From NCBI GenBank assembly GCA_973895155.1, contig OZ316891.1:11160001-11224000 (forward strand): a stretch of DNA of 64,000 bases, written 5' to 3'. This stretch comes from Marsupella aquatica. Its lineage: Eukaryota; Marchantiophyta. The notes under the pieces are model-generated. The model ran no database searches. It saw only the letters and a list, made by a program, of their open reading frames with translations, and was not told where the DNA came from. Position numbers and translations under genes: made by a program. Positions 46,620 through 60,300 of this stretch are shown here, in pieces (the first letter of the stretch is position 1; each line of letters starts with the position of its first letter).

Positions 46620-49600
46620 ATGGTGGAGGCTACTGTCAACACCGATCTGCCCCTGTCCCAAAGCCTGAAAGAGCTTCAAGACGCCGCCGATCGAATCTTC
46701 GATGCCATTTCCAAGCGGGTAAGCAGAATCGAAGTTGACACTGAACTTGCAAGGGAGGAAAGGAACGACTTGATGAATGAATTGTGTGGCAACAATCGAG
46801 AGGCTTGGCTTTCCATGGGAATGATTCTGCTGTGCGAATGTCTTCCAATTGGGAACCTTGACGAATTGAAGATCGCAGTTTTATTGATCACATAGATGTA
46901 AACATTGAATTCTTGGATTCTCAAGTTTGGAAAGGGCCGGTCGAAATTCCCTGAAAACAACTGTCTGGCCATATCAGAACCTATGAACCATCTATCTATG
47001 GGAATCAATTTACTAGGTCAAATTGGAGAGTGGGTGTTTCCCACGTAATTTTGATCCTTTCTGATGTATCTTCTGTAATCTGCTATGGACCATTTTTGTT
47101 TTTGGATCGTGGCAGGTTAGCTCACAACATCAACAGTTAAAGGGCCTCTCGGAGAGAATAGTATCTGCTCAGGTGGGGTGATAGGGTGGGTGAGTTTGAT
47201 TCTCCACAAAGCGCCAGCACCTTCATCTTGGCTTGTCTTCTGTTTGGTGTTCTGAATATTTTCTTCCATTTCTGTAGTGAGCAACTAATGTTAACCCCAA
47301 CAAAGCAATGGGCAGGCAAAGGTGGATGCAATATCAGGCACAAAGCGGGCCACCACCATATATTCGAGTGCAAAATATCCTCGAGCGGACCCTGCATTGG
47401 CTGATTTCGTTCCTTTGTTTGCGGGCCCTGCACAAAGCGAATGCAAACCCCGTGCTGATACAGTGTCATTGGACACTGGGCAATGGCAGGTATAGTACTA
47501 CACTTCTTCTGTAGGTCACATTCTGTTCAATCATTTAATTGACTCTCTAGAATGAGTGGTATAGTACACTTCTTATGTTCACATTAAAATGGTGCGTGAA
47601 AGATTCTCAAAGAGGACTGGTTCGTTTGTTTCTTGCATTGGTACTTTCTCTGGCAGAGTCAAGAAGAGGGGACTCTGGAGCTTTTCCAGTTCTTCTCAGA
47701 GACAAGTCACGAGTATTGGTTGAAAGATCACAAACACAAGGTGAAGACTGATACCATTACTAAGCGTCTTTGTCGGTCTCATGGTACCTTCTACTTCAAT
47801 GCTCGTGTTGTCACATTAACAGTTTGTAGACCCAAACTGCGCCCCAGGCCAAGAGATCAAGATGTCCGAATAGCGCGGGGATGAAATCCATCTATTCTCT
47901 CTGAGTATTCGAGTGTTTATTAACGATCAGTACAGACGAGTTCTTAAGTGGTTAATATTTGTGAAGGTCTAGTGATTTTGGTAATTTGAGGGACCCAGAA
48001 TGGGATTGTGTATAGTTCCGTGGTTGACTCAGTTTGGCAGCCATTCATAATTGTTATTTCCATCACAGGATGGTGTTGGGAAAGTTCCCCTCGGAATCAA
48101 GTCCGTTGCAGACCTTTTACTATTCAATTCTACGGAACTTCCTTATCACAAGTTGGTTCTCCTGGTTGCCCACTGAGTATTTACCTTCATTTCTAGGGGT
48201 GGTTTTGGTTCATTTGTTTAATTTGGTTTCTGTCCCGATCTCTGAGGATTTGTCTCACTTACCTTATATATTCAACTCGAAGCACAAGGGAAGGCGGCAC
48301 TGTACAGCATTAGAAGAAGCATCATGTTCCGAACCAGTTCAATTTCTGGGTTTCTTCTTGTTTTTCCCTTGTTTTGTCTCCTTTTTTCTTTTGTCTGTTC
48401 ACCATAGCTTTTTGCATGACAATGACACATCAGGTATACGGTAGTGGATAACCTGGCCGGATCAGAACAGCTCATTGTTCAGGAGGAGCTGGGTATCAGA
48501 CCTGCTCCCTTGCCTGCTGCTCCACAAAGTGTCTTGGCTGGAGATGTCCAGGTGCGTTTGTCTGTACTTACTTCGAAGTCGTTTTTGTACTGGGTTCATA
48601 GTCTTATCTTCTGACATAAGGAACCCCTTCCATCTTATGTTTGAATCTTACTTCAACAATTTAGAGTGTTATATGAAATCGATACTTAAACGCATGTTTG
48701 AGACTATTCTGTTATTTTCTGCTCTTTCTCGTAGTTTTGACATCCGTACCCCATTCGTCCAGTCCTGATCTCGGACAGAATTATGCCTTCAGCTTGGTAA
48801 CATGATGTCCTGGAATCCTTCAGCCCAGACCAGAAGGTGACGAGTTCGGATTCAGACCAGTGTTTCGACAAATACCGTCTTTCAGCTTACCCCCTGTCTT
48901 ACCCGATCTTCCAATGGTTGCGGAGATTAGCTGGAGTGGTATGTTCTCCTATCTGCGTTTTGAGCTGACTGCTCATGCTCATGGATAGCAGATTATCAAA
49001 TATGTGGACTGCACTGCCTACGTCATAGGTGTTAATAAATATTCAGATGTCCCCGTCGACTCTCAGACGGTTGTTTTCCATGACTATGCGGGGGTAATGC
49101 AGAGAGCTCTTTTTCTCTGTGCTATTCGTGAAAGAAAGACGTAGACGCTAAGGGTGTTATTCTCTATGGCCGCAACTTTCGTTGGAGCTCACTTGTTGAT
49201 ATGATGGGCACCTCCTACTTGAAGAATTGAAACTATGTCATTCTCTCGGTGTTACTTCTAAGCAGGAGATTCAATTTTCTAAAAGGAAATTAGGAAGGCT
49301 TAATTGTTTGTGATAATTGCCGTTGCGGTGGATGATCTGAGAAACGGACCTGCTTCTTGTAGGTATGAGAGGTGGTATTGACCAGCTACCATCCATCGCC
49401 CCCTCTGCTGTTCATGGTGGACCATACTCACCGAGGAGCAATTACAGTGTATCGCCAAGATTTGACAGTGCTTTGGGATCCACCAGATTTTACCCGGCTT
49501 CAGTATCTGCAAGATTGGACTCTACTTCCGAGAATGGTGCTTGCCGGGTTTTCTCGTCTCCTTGTCTTGACGTTGCGTAATGATGTCAAATTTATAAATT

Positions 49601-52600
49601 TTTATGGATGTTTAGAATGCAATAACATCATATGGAGGCTCTCTTGGAAGTCCTTGCCCGATCAGCTCAACCAAAGTAATGCTTGCTGCATATTAGGGCC
49701 TCTTGTTTTATACGCTGTATCAATGAGCGTGATGACCACATCTTGTATCTTGAATACAAGTAGATCGCTTTCAGCATTGAATCTGGTGCATAGTCAGGTG
49801 GCGTCTGTGAAATATATTGACAGTTGTCGACGAAAATGAGTGGCATATTTGTGTCTCGTGAGCTTGTCATCAAGTCTTACATTTAGTCATGGGAAATTTG
49901 CAGGTTCAAGCCAAAGTGAGAGGAAGGTGGCATCTAGAACCTTGCCACCTCTGAACATGCTTACTTCACCGATACAGAGCTCGGTGCAAGCGAAGGCAAC
50001 TAGCAGCGGAAGTGGTACGAGCAGCACTGGTAGTAGCAACAGTGTTAGGAATTCGCCATCCTTGTCAGCCATAAGTCAGAGTAAGTTACACACTTGCATA
50101 TCTTTGCCTTTAACACTGGACTCATCATTGCACATTCGACAACTTATCTATATCAATATTCAGTGAAATAGATCTCTTTAGAAAGGAATACGGGAAAAGA
50201 CGTCCACACTTGTTCGACCTTTGCTCGTTTTTTAAAGTTTTGAATGCAACGGTTGTTCATGTCCCTTCAAACTTTTTCTTACATCACCGACTGGCACCTA
50301 TGATCTCGATGGAGTTCTAGTGAGCATTAATTTGTTTCATCCATGAGGTGGTAGTCAAACTTACGTGCTCAAGGAGTGGCCCCAGTTAGGTTGCATGTTT
50401 CGAGTACGAGTAGGTGGTTTGAGGATACAGCTCGTGGTCAGCCTGTTATAACGTGCTCATAAATGCAGGTATTGCCGTGGATTCTTCAAAAGCCCCAACA
50501 CCCCCACCACGAGTGGCCCCTCCACCTCCGCCAACACCACCTTCACCACCTTTTCAATCTAGCCCAGCAAAAGGAAGTCAAACGCGTAAACCATCAAACC
50601 TGCCAACACTTCCTCCTGTTGGTAAGTAGGAATATGTCCTATCTAGGTCTTTTAACTGCAAATCTGGCCATCAAATCTCGGCGTTTGAGGAATATTTCAC
50701 TATTTATGGAGCAGTTGAATGTCATGTAGATGACTGACATGTAGCTACTGCCTAGCCCATCGTGTTGCATACTTTCTTCCGAAGTATTTCACTTCTGTTG
50801 TCAACTCTAGAACTATTTTGAGCAAGGTTGATCATTCAGTCTATCATGAACAGGAAGTAGTTCTTGGGCATAAACAAGCAAGCTGAGTTTCTGCTGTGCC
50901 CTACTTATGACGTTGAGGAAGTTATAGTTGGGACTGGCTGTCTCGAGACTTGAGTCAGGTAACTGCTTTCACATTGAAACTTTTTTCATAGCTATCGAGA
51001 GCGCTTTATACTGACTTAGTGTTCTTATTCCATGTGATATTTCAGATAGCCAGCGAGCAGCGCTAATGGAGTCAATACGCAGTTCAGGCCTTGATCTTCT
51101 ACGCAAGGTCAGCAACTCAACAAACAATTTGGAAGAAAGATCAATAAGATGCAGATTTTTATATGGTTTGATTTGCTCTTAACTAGCAACTCGAAATTCG
51201 AATGGGGTTCGTGTACCTTAGGTGTACACGATAATTTATCAGGAAAACACTCGATTTTTGATGTAATGCATATGATTTTCATTCTCTTAGAGAGGCCAGA
51301 CCACAATAATCTTCCCTTTAGAACCTAACCTTGATTTGTAGAAGACAGGAATGTCCTTATCATGCTCAAAGTGTCGTTCTTGATAGATATTGCAGATTCT
51401 TTAGGTTTCTATTGAGTGTCATAGATTATCCAGATTTGATGTTGAAGGTAGTTTACATTCTAAGAAATTATTCTGCAGACTCCTCGCTCTGAAACTTCTA
51501 GAGTGCTTCCGAAAACCATGGGGAGCCCAGCAATCAGGGGAACAGATGTTGAGGTTCCTGAGAATGTTGCAGAGAAAGTTCCTGTGAAGATCATTCCTCC
51601 TGAAGTTAACAAGGTCCTTTCTAACCTTAAGATTAAAGTAGAGTTTTATCCATAGGTTTTTGTTTAGGAGTTATATCCTTACGACATTTTGTTGCATAGG
51701 ATGGTATCCCTGAAGCTTATTTATAGTGGCTCTTCCCAGTTATTGATCTCCAATCTGGTTCTTCGAAACTGAGGGGTAAGTTGCCAATGTAGTGTTGTCG
51801 TTGCACTTCTGCAGCCGATGAATCTGATGGCTGAGATGGCAAGGAGTCTGACACTTCGTAGGCTGTCAATGCAAGGGACATCTCAGGTGGTGGTTTCTAG
51901 TTCGTCCTGCTTATTTGTACAACCAATTAATTTATGCATGAAGTAATCATTTTGGACGATGTTCACTAGGCAGGAAACACCTCTACAAATAATTGACCAG
52001 ATTGAGTTTTGTCCATAATTGGCTTGTTTCTGCTCATCATTAAACGGCGGCATGAAGGGCTAGAAGTTAGTTGGGATTTGATTCTCACCTGAGAGGTGAT
52101 ACTAATGAGTTTCCTTGTTGCACAGAGTCCAATGAAACATGACATACAAGTCCCTCCAACAGATGGACAGCAAAGCATGAATTCAGGACGAATTAGGTAA
52201 TGACTCGTCCTCTAGTCGTTTAGATAGAAGTTAATATTTAGAATGATATGAGGCGAATGATCCTGAGAGTAGGAGGCATGTCCAGGAATCCAATTGACAT
52301 TTCTCAACACGGGCTGTGCCCCTTAACTCCACTGACAAACTTTTTTGCTGGATTTTTGTGGGTGGCACTCGAACAATGGATGAAATGGATTTGCAGCCCT
52401 TTGGCACTACCCGTAAGTTTATCTAAATATGCAATTACTAAGCGTATACCGGTACCTCAAGATGATTTGAATCTCTCCAATACATAGTTCAGAATGTACC
52501 TGATATCATCATATTCCTGTCAAAATATAGCTTTGGCATAGCATTAAATATTCGGTGTCTACTGAAGACTGTTCTACAACTTTTAATCTACTTGTTGTCT

Positions 52601-52691
52601 GTTTTCACAGAATCTCGGTGCATACATTGCGGAGAAGAATGAGGACCAAAGTGATGACGACGACGACGACGATGATGATGAGTGGGATTGA
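46620..52691 (+). CDS. WASHC1: WASH complex subunit 1 (WASHC1/WASH), Arp2/3 activator
   Basis: I reconstructed 16 exons: 46620-46718, 47116-47172, 47316-47489, 47657-47740, 48069-48151, 48434-48551, 48824-48938, 49363-49536, 49904-50080, 50469-50621, 51046-51107, 51479-51613, 51815-51886, 52126-52196, 52397-52412, 52611-52691. All are GT-AG with matching phases, giving 556 residues. WASH nucleates branched actin on endosomes through Arp2/3. The N-terminal WASH domain shows DRIFDAISKR, LKGLSERIVSAQ, AKVDAISGTKRATTIYSSAK, SVADLLLFNSTELPYHKY and a VLPDLPMVAEI segment with IAPSA. A Ser/Gly-rich and a proline-rich (PPPPPTPPSPPF) region follow. The WH2-like actin-binding helix RAALMESIRSSGLDLLRK is at about 414-432, then MNLMAEMARSLTLRRLSMQG (central/connector), and an acidic tail of nine Asp ending E-W-D. 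The start has a GCCATGG context. The order and spacing match animal WASH1. WAVE/SCAR is excluded by the N-terminal domain. Confidence 0.88.
52397..52412 (+). other. 16-nt microexon of the WASH gene
   Basis: CCCTTTGGCACTACCC is bounded by a strong acceptor (ATTTGCAG) and a strong donor (GTAAGT). The preceding exon ends in phase 2 and the last exon needs phase 0 to read the acidic tail; 16 nt is what restores it, adding SPLALP. Without it the tail is out of frame. Confidence 0.75.
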
Positions 52692-53289
52692 TAATAAAGA
52701 ACTACATTTTGACACTGAAGTGCTCCAAACTTGGAACTTACAACTTCGCCATTTATCACATTTGTTGGCAGTGCTGGCACCCGTCACAGTCATTTCATTT
52801 GGCATTTTAGCTGAGGAGAGGCATGAACAGGAATAGCTCTGTTGCAGAAGCTATAGTTAGGAAGTGGTCAACATGTACAGTCCCCTATTGTAAACTTATT
52901 GTTGAGAAGGGGGTTATTGCATATCCCCATTCTATTGAGTAGCTCTGCAGAAAGTGTCATTTGTGCATAGTCCGTCTGACCGCTTCTGGTTGGAGCGGTC
53001 ACTAAATTTTTTTATCTTCAGGACTTTACGAGCTGTGTCACAGTGACTCATTCAACCACATGTATGTGATGGATGAGATTTTAAAGGGCTTCTATCAACA
53101 TGGGACATTGCGAACTTTAACACAAAGAAGTATAGACGGGGATTTTCAGGTGGGCATAAAACTAGATACTCCCTATACGCATGTCACCACGGCTATGGGC
53201 AATGGCTTGAGTGATCATTTCCATGTGCTTTCGAGACAAAAAAACCTGGATACAGAAAAGCTGGACTGAACACATTGGACAAGGCCTGG

Positions 53290-53837
53290 CCTCATCTTCA
53301 GAACAATGTTCAGAATATGCCAATATAACCCAAACCCTCTCTAGTTATTCCAAAGCCACTTTAAAACACCACTGGCCAAGCCAATTTGAAACACCACTGG
53401 CCATATAAGCCTTATCTTCAGAACAAGGTTCAGAATATGCCAATATAACCCAAACCCTCTCTAGTTATTCCAAAGCCACTTTAAAACACCACTGGCCAAG
53501 CCACTTTGAAACACCACTGGCCATATAAGCCTCATCTTCAGAACAAGGTTCAGAATATGCCAATATAACCCAAACCCTCTCTAGTTATTCCAAAGCCACT
53601 TTAAAACGCCACTGGCCATATAAGCCTCATCTTCAGAACAAGGTTCAGAATATGCCAATATAACCCAAACCCTCTCTAGTTATTCCAAAGTCACTTTAAA
53701 ACACCACTGGCCAAGCCACTTTAAAACACCACTGGCCATATAAGCCTCATCTTCAGAACAAGGTTCAGAATATGCCAATATAACCCAAACCCTCTCTAGT
53801 TATTTCAAAGCCACTTTAAAACACCACTGGCCATATA
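53290..53837. repeat. Tandem repeat, about 93-120-bp unit, five copies
   Basis: The unit contains TCTTCAGAACAAGGTTCAGA, ATATGCCAATATAACCCAAA, CCCTCTCTAGTTATTCCAAA and CACTTTAAAACACCACTGGCC, with a nested shorter duplication CCACTTTAAAACACCACTGG in the longer copies. Copies are more than 95% alike by eye, implying recent amplification. Confidence 0.93.
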
Positions 53838-56800
53838 AAAGGAGAAGTGTCCAAGACTTTTACCTTTTCCACATTCTTCTCTTCTAGGATGAAACTTTGT
53901 TCCAAAAAATTTCAGGAAAAATGTATCAAAAATGGTGAAACCTGGTGGATTCAGGTTTTGTGATGGACAATAGCACTTTAAACCACAGGTGCCCCTATGA
54001 ATGGGAACCCTTCCCTGTCAGACTAATTTTCATTTCTGCTGCAGTGAATAGTTCACCTGACCGTAAAAGGTGGAGCTGAACAATTGTGCTCTCCACTCAT
54101 AGTGCAAATTGAATGTGTGCTTTGTATGATGAGAGCTACTGCACCTCACTGCAAAAAGGTGGAGCCAGCAAATTGTGCTCTCCACTCATAGTGCAATTTA
54201 ATGTGTACTTTGTGAATGAGAGCTATGCGTATAGCTCAGCTCTTATATGTGCAGTTGTGGTTCTTATATGTGCAGCTATGGTTTAACTATGTGGTAGACT
54301 TTCGCTTAAGTTAACAAACCACATATACCATCCCACACAGAACAATCACATGTACCAAGCTTTTCAGTTTGTGGCTATGTAGTGCTTTAGTTTTTTTGGC
54401 TGTTCGTCTCTTGGGCCTTAGTTCTATTGCCAGTCCGTCTCTTGGGCTTGGTGGCTCTTGGGGTTTTTGGCGCTGCTTTTGGTTTTTGGTGCTTTGGTTT
54501 TTGGCGAAAGGGAAAACTAAAAGCGCCAAAAAACCACCTTTCCCTTGCGCTTTGGTTTTTGCTTTTGGAACCGTCTCCCTGTAAAGTGCCTTTGTCCTTT
54601 TGTAGTGAATTATATATCACATCATTCCGACACAAACCACCCTACACTCATGTTGTCTTACAAGGCCACCACCAGAAGGTTGGATGTACTACCATAGTGC
54701 CAATATGAACCAGATATTTATATTGGGCAGTTGAGTGAAAATCGCATAACCATGTCCTGCGCAATGGATGGCTGATTAGAGCATATATTCACCCTTTGTT
54801 GGATGTTTAATGAGTGGGGGCTAGTTGGGACAGGTAATGACTTTGCACAAAAAGGATGGTATCCTTGAAATGATGGGACCCAAGATTATAGACCATGAGA
54901 AAGAAAGAGGTTATATACAATGATGTGACCCAAGGTTAGATATTAAAGGATATTAGATTATAGACAAATGAATGCAGTCCAACTCTTTCTTTCTCACGGT
55001 CTATTTACCAAATGTCATTCTTGCAGCAAACCTCCCTGCCCATTTTAATATGGTGACATTTTTTCCGTGCCCAACCCTTCACTTTTTTCACACCTTGTGC
55101 ACTCCTTGATTTCCAGTTGCCAGGTGACTAGCTGACTCCTTGTAGCATCCGATTGCCGAACCATCTTACTTACTCTTGAACAACATTTCCACTCAACATC
55201 ACTTACTATAGAAAATTTGAACAGGCAATGGGCTAACCACATTTCCTGAATATTTTACTAATAAAGCATGATTCAAAGCTACTCTTTGGGCCTAGTATCT
55301 AGAGTGAAGCCTATTGACCGTGACTCTAACTGAGGGCATTAGTGAGAGTGAGTGTGCACAAAAGACAAAGATGGGGGCAAAGATGAGCAAGAAATAACAT
55401 GGAATCCGTTTTTCTGCAAGGATATGAATGTGGTATGTTTGCCGACCTCTGTATATTCCTACTTATTCGTAATTTTGTTTTTCAACCAATCCTCAGGTTT
55501 AGTTCCACCTGTGTAATGTATGGGCACCTTGGCATTTTTCTTTACTACTACGAGAGGCATTATCGGCATCATTCTGACAGGTGCTTATGTGTGTTTGTGG
55601 GAAACCCGAACTCCATTGAGACTTTAGACGTCGCCTGGCGATTTTGGCACGATACTATAGAGATGCTTTGTCTTGCTTCCCGCTGATTGCTGTTTCAGAA
55701 CTTTGTATTTCGTTGTCTTCACAGATCAAGTTAAAATATATCCATGGAAATCTTGGACTTTTATGAGAATTACAGAACCATCCCAGAAGAGCGACTACAT
55801 GCAGCAATGAGCAAGCTTCCTCCAAGAAGCTGAACGCACTTTGTGACAAACATGAGCAAGGTCTCTGGAAGACGCTGACAGTACTCGGTGACAATGTGCA
55901 AGCTCCTTTTCGAGGAAGCTTTATAGTTTATTAAGTAGTGCTATTGGTTCACGACATTACAACCTTCGGAAGATATCGGTCAGCTTCTTTGCTTGTCAAG
56001 ACTATAACAGATGGTTTTAGGTTGTTGGTCAGACAGTTTGGCGATGTGAAAAGCAGTGGTGGATTCAAAGGAGGATCGCGTTTGTCTCCTGAATTTTGCA
56101 AACGAAAGGTTGACATTGAGAGGTTATTTCATATCCTTTACTTCCCCTTAGTCTAAGACACACGCATGGAAAGACATCCTCTTCAATCCTGTGTCCATGG
56201 GCATAGGCACTTGTGTACTGTATATCCATTGAGACCATCTGCATTTTTTGTACTGCACTGATCGATTCCTGTTGAAACCCCTTTACTACGTAGACTTAGC
56301 TTGGCAAATTTCTCAATGGCCTCCTCCAGTTATACGAAAAGCAAAATAATGCATATGGTACACTGCATAAAAATGATCTAGCTTAAAGGTAAACTTGGAG
56401 ATTGGCAGTTCTAAGCTATGGTAGGGAAAATGCCAAGAATATTTGGTCTAGCTAACAGCGACCGGCTGTTCGTCCTGCAAATTACAATCCAGTCGCTGGC
56501 GCTGTGTGATCACACCAAAAATACAAAGATGCCTACTATATTATCTGCTGGTATAATTAGTTGTCCGGCCTTTTTGCCTTTCGTTCTACCTCGACTTTTG
56601 CAGACACTACTTAGTGCGCACCATCCTGCCATGTCTTCTGCATCACTTGTGTTTGTTTTCTTTGATAAAAACGTGTGGCCAATACTTACGTATGCAGGGC
56701 ACCGGTTTTTTTCTGTGCGAGAAGGAGAAGTTTCTCGGGAACAAATGATCTCTGAAGAAAATGATCAAAGCGCGATCTGTAGCCACATCCGTAAAGAGTA

Positions 56801-57324
56801 ATGTCGGAGGTTAGGAACATATCTGCAAACGAGGTTGGTGTGGTTGTCATGACTGTTTGCAACTTCAACTTCAGAAGCAAGCTGTCACTAAGGTTGTCAG
56901 TGCAAACTAGGGAGCACGACGCTCTCACAAGGCTGCATAGATACCTATATGAGTAAGCCAATCTTGTATGGGCTATAATGTGATTCAGTGCCAGCAAACT
57001 TTCAACGGCACAGCAAACTTAGTACAACAACCCTTTCATCAATCCGTAGCAGCTTTGCACGCGGAATCAAGCTTCTTGGTCCGAGATGTGACAATTGTTG
57101 CAAAAGTATAATGGCGAAAACCAGTGTGTACAACCGCACATGTATCCATCAATGATAGGCGTGATGGAAGAATTTTTCCAGACTCCTTAGAGGTCTGGAA
57201 CTTAATGAAGTCTTGTCAGTAGAGAAAAGTAGCCTTCTATTTGAAGAGTAGAAAGCTGAAGTTTAGGGTAACTTGAAGATCAGTATCTTGCGGTAAATTA
57301 AGAGGGGAAGCTATTGACTCCCCG
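53838..57324. other. Gene-free stretch between WASH and the zinc-finger gene
   Basis: No supported gene. An imperfect inverted repeat sits at about 54461-54536. Frames at 55399-55686, 55938-56156 and 56418-56801 lack domains, splice logic or recognisable similarity. The segment nearest 57.3 kb is probably 3' UTR of the minus-strand gene. Confidence 0.5.
54461..54536. repeat. Imperfect inverted repeat (hairpin)
   Basis: The left arm GGGTTTTTGGCGCTGCTTTT pairs with the right arm CTAAAAGCGCCAAAAAACC around a loop of about 37 bp rich in GGTTTTTGG. It may be a small foldback element. Confidence 0.6.
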
Positions 57325-60300
57325 CTACAGCTCCATTATAGTGGTGTTGGCATTAGCTCTTTCGAAACACATACTGTGGATGGTCTCATCATGGGCGTAA
57401 ACCTTCCACCATCCCATGCCTCTCAAGAATTTCCGGTGCCAATATAGCCTTTCTAGCTTCTCCACTCCACTTTCCCATGGTCTCTCCTTTACCTTCAATG
57501 AAGGCTTGGCCAGATTTGGCAAATCCTTGCTTCTGTTATTAATGACAACTTGCCCATCAGGATTTGCTTCTAAGAAGGCTCCACTTAGATAGCTCAGTAG
57601 CGTTGCCCTTGGTGATGTAAGTGTAGTATCGATCCTTTTGTCACTGCTGCCATTGCTAGTACATTCCTCCACATCCTCTCTGGGATATAAATTCGGTATC
57701 AGGTAGCTCAAGTTACCTCCAAGACTCGTCTTATAACAATCCATACACGCTTGGATGTCATCTGGACTCTTTATGTGGTTGAGCATTTGCATAAGTGCTT
57801 CGAAGGCTTCTATTGTGCCCAAAACTTGCTGGCCTTCGCCTGTGCGTGCCTTGGAGCGTTTGGGTTCCCACCGTCTTTCTGAAATTGCTGCCCCTGAGAC
57901 GCCTACCTGCAATGTATCCTCCTCTTCTACAGTATGTTCCGGCTCGTCCTCTGTATTCTTTAGTTTTCTTAGGGCTCTCTCTATGATTTGCTTTAATCTC
58001 TTCCTCCTTGCTTCCTTCCTTTTAGGATCTGCTGCAAGACGATTTCGCACGGCATCCACTCGTGACTTGTCCATCCCACTTGATACGGTTTCGGCATCAG
58101 GCCTTTTGTCGTTTGATTCTGTTTCACCATCAGGCCTTTTGTCATTTGACACTGTCTCAGTATCAGGCAATTCTTCATTTGATAGTGTTTCAGCATCAGA
58201 CCGTTTGTCCCCATCTTGGACAAGTGACTGACCATCTGCATCAATCCCTCGGAGGTCTTCCGCACTGAGAGCAAAAACCTCTTCTAGAAGAGAGCCATTC
58301 AACATGTACCGGTCGAAGGCCTCATCCTCAGCCAAAATGTCTCCAGCTGCAAACTCCTTCATTTTCTGAAGTCTCCACATATTCGTAATGATTGCTTCCT
58401 GTGAAACAACAAGCAGCGAAAACGATGTGTCCGTGACAGCTTTTCGGAAAAATCGTAGCAAAGTCCGCAACAGTGATGAGTCAACATATTAGGCAAACTG
58501 ATTGAGGCTTAGCTTCGTGCTCAGCACTGAAAGCTGGCGATCTGTATCAAAACTTTAATATTGGTCATCACTTAATCAAACGATCACATGAGGACCGTGG
58601 ATCATGACTATCCAGATCAACCGACACGATGGTAAGATTTGGATTGCACGGTCCCTCGTCACTGTTTACACTCACATCTAGCAGTTTCCAGAGTATCGAG
58701 GATGCCGCAAGCAGAAACAAGTCATCTTCTGCTGAGTTGTAGTGCTTAATTATCTAGTTGATACGGCATTCCAATTTACTTCGACTTGTTTCTTGGTGAT
58801 GAAAATCCATTAAAAGGATCCTGAAAGTCTTTAAAAAATGTCTGGTCTGACTTACTAATCAGATTTGAAGCCCACTTCAGCAAATTTTGACGAAACGTCA
58901 AATGAGTCCGTAGAATTACAATCAAAATCTAGTTCATTCCAGAAGTCATCATTTAGGACCAACACCTATCGACCACACCTGACCAATTTGAATAAAGAGC
59001 ATAATTGAAAGGAAACCTTGAAAAGAATCCAACACACCTTTTGAGCAGCGATTCGAAGACTCTTTATTCTTTGCAATTCTTGCTGCTGATCGATGACGAC
59101 GTTACCACTGGCCCACGACCGCGCGCCAGGTGACGGATACTTTTTCGTTACCGCAGCAGCTGCTGCTGCAGTGGCTTCCAGAGTCATCGCAGGGTAGGCA
59201 CCCATTCGAATGGGAGTCGGTATGTTGTATGGTGAGGGTACACTGTAACCAGGTCTCAAGTAGCCGCTGCCCATTGGTACTTGCCTGCAATCATAGCCAG
59301 CAGTCATTTCAGTCGGATTAGCATCAACATCCGAGTCTACAATTTGTTTGACGAGAAATTGCAAACAGAAGACGAGACCGCTGTACTCATTAAGAAAGTT
59401 CTGCAATAGCCTTGCGGCCATTTAACGGCTGGCAAGGTAAGTTAACACGAATTGGATTGAATGCGCAGTGCAGTCGGAAAACGGGCATGCTTTCCAGATA
59501 GCGGACGACGCGTAGTCATTGATCCTGAAAACTACGTCCAAAAGCAAATTCGAAACAAGACAGCATCCGGCTTGTATCCAATGAATCAAGATGAGAAGAG
59601 TCGATCGAGATGGGAGGTGTACAGATTTTGCGGCAACCATGGCTGATCCGGGGTGCTTGATGGCGGTACATTGAATGACGGGTGCACAATTGTTCCTTCT
59701 GGCGCCCTCTTATCCGCCTTCAAGACTGCAAAAGAGACATGTAGGTCAGCCCACTCGAAACTCGGTAGGCAGAGTCCGCAGAAAATCTATTAAAGTTCCA
59801 AATGTGCAGGACGGGTAGAATACGACTGGCATGCGAGGGCCTATCTGACAACCTGCTCTTTCGAGACAGGCAACTGTGAAAACATAGGACGGGCGAACTA
59901 ACAATTCTTGAAAAAAAAAGAAAATTCAATCCAAGCCTCACAGACGTGGTGAGGGCGTAAGACAATTACCGTGAACAGCGCAGGGGTTCTTAGCTCTTGA
60001 ACAGCAAGTCTTACACGCACGAAAAGGACATCTGCACGCGCAACAGCCAAGAGGTAAACATTTAGTGATCGTCGGTTGGCATCTTCTCACCCCTTTCTAA
60101 AACAGTAAAGATCTTCATCCCTTCGGTTGCGCGTACGCGCCACATTGGCGCATGACATACAGGAAGCTGTTACTCTACGTAAACATCACTATGAGCTCTT
60201 CGATTGCACTTACCAGCTTTTGATTGGCACCTACACTAGCTTCTTTAGCACACTCCGAGGTTGTCACAGACAGGAGAACAGAGTTCGTACTAATACATCA

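Noticed and set aside
48779-48796. An 18-nt exon (NYAFSL) in the WASH gene between exons six and seven
   Set aside because: Phase fits and the peptide is tempting, but the following intron would be only 27 nt, too short to splice. The direct join 48551/48824 is in phase and is preferred.
56418-56801. A 127-codon plus-strand frame
   Set aside because: No domain, no homologue that I recognise, and the minus strand is also open across part of it.
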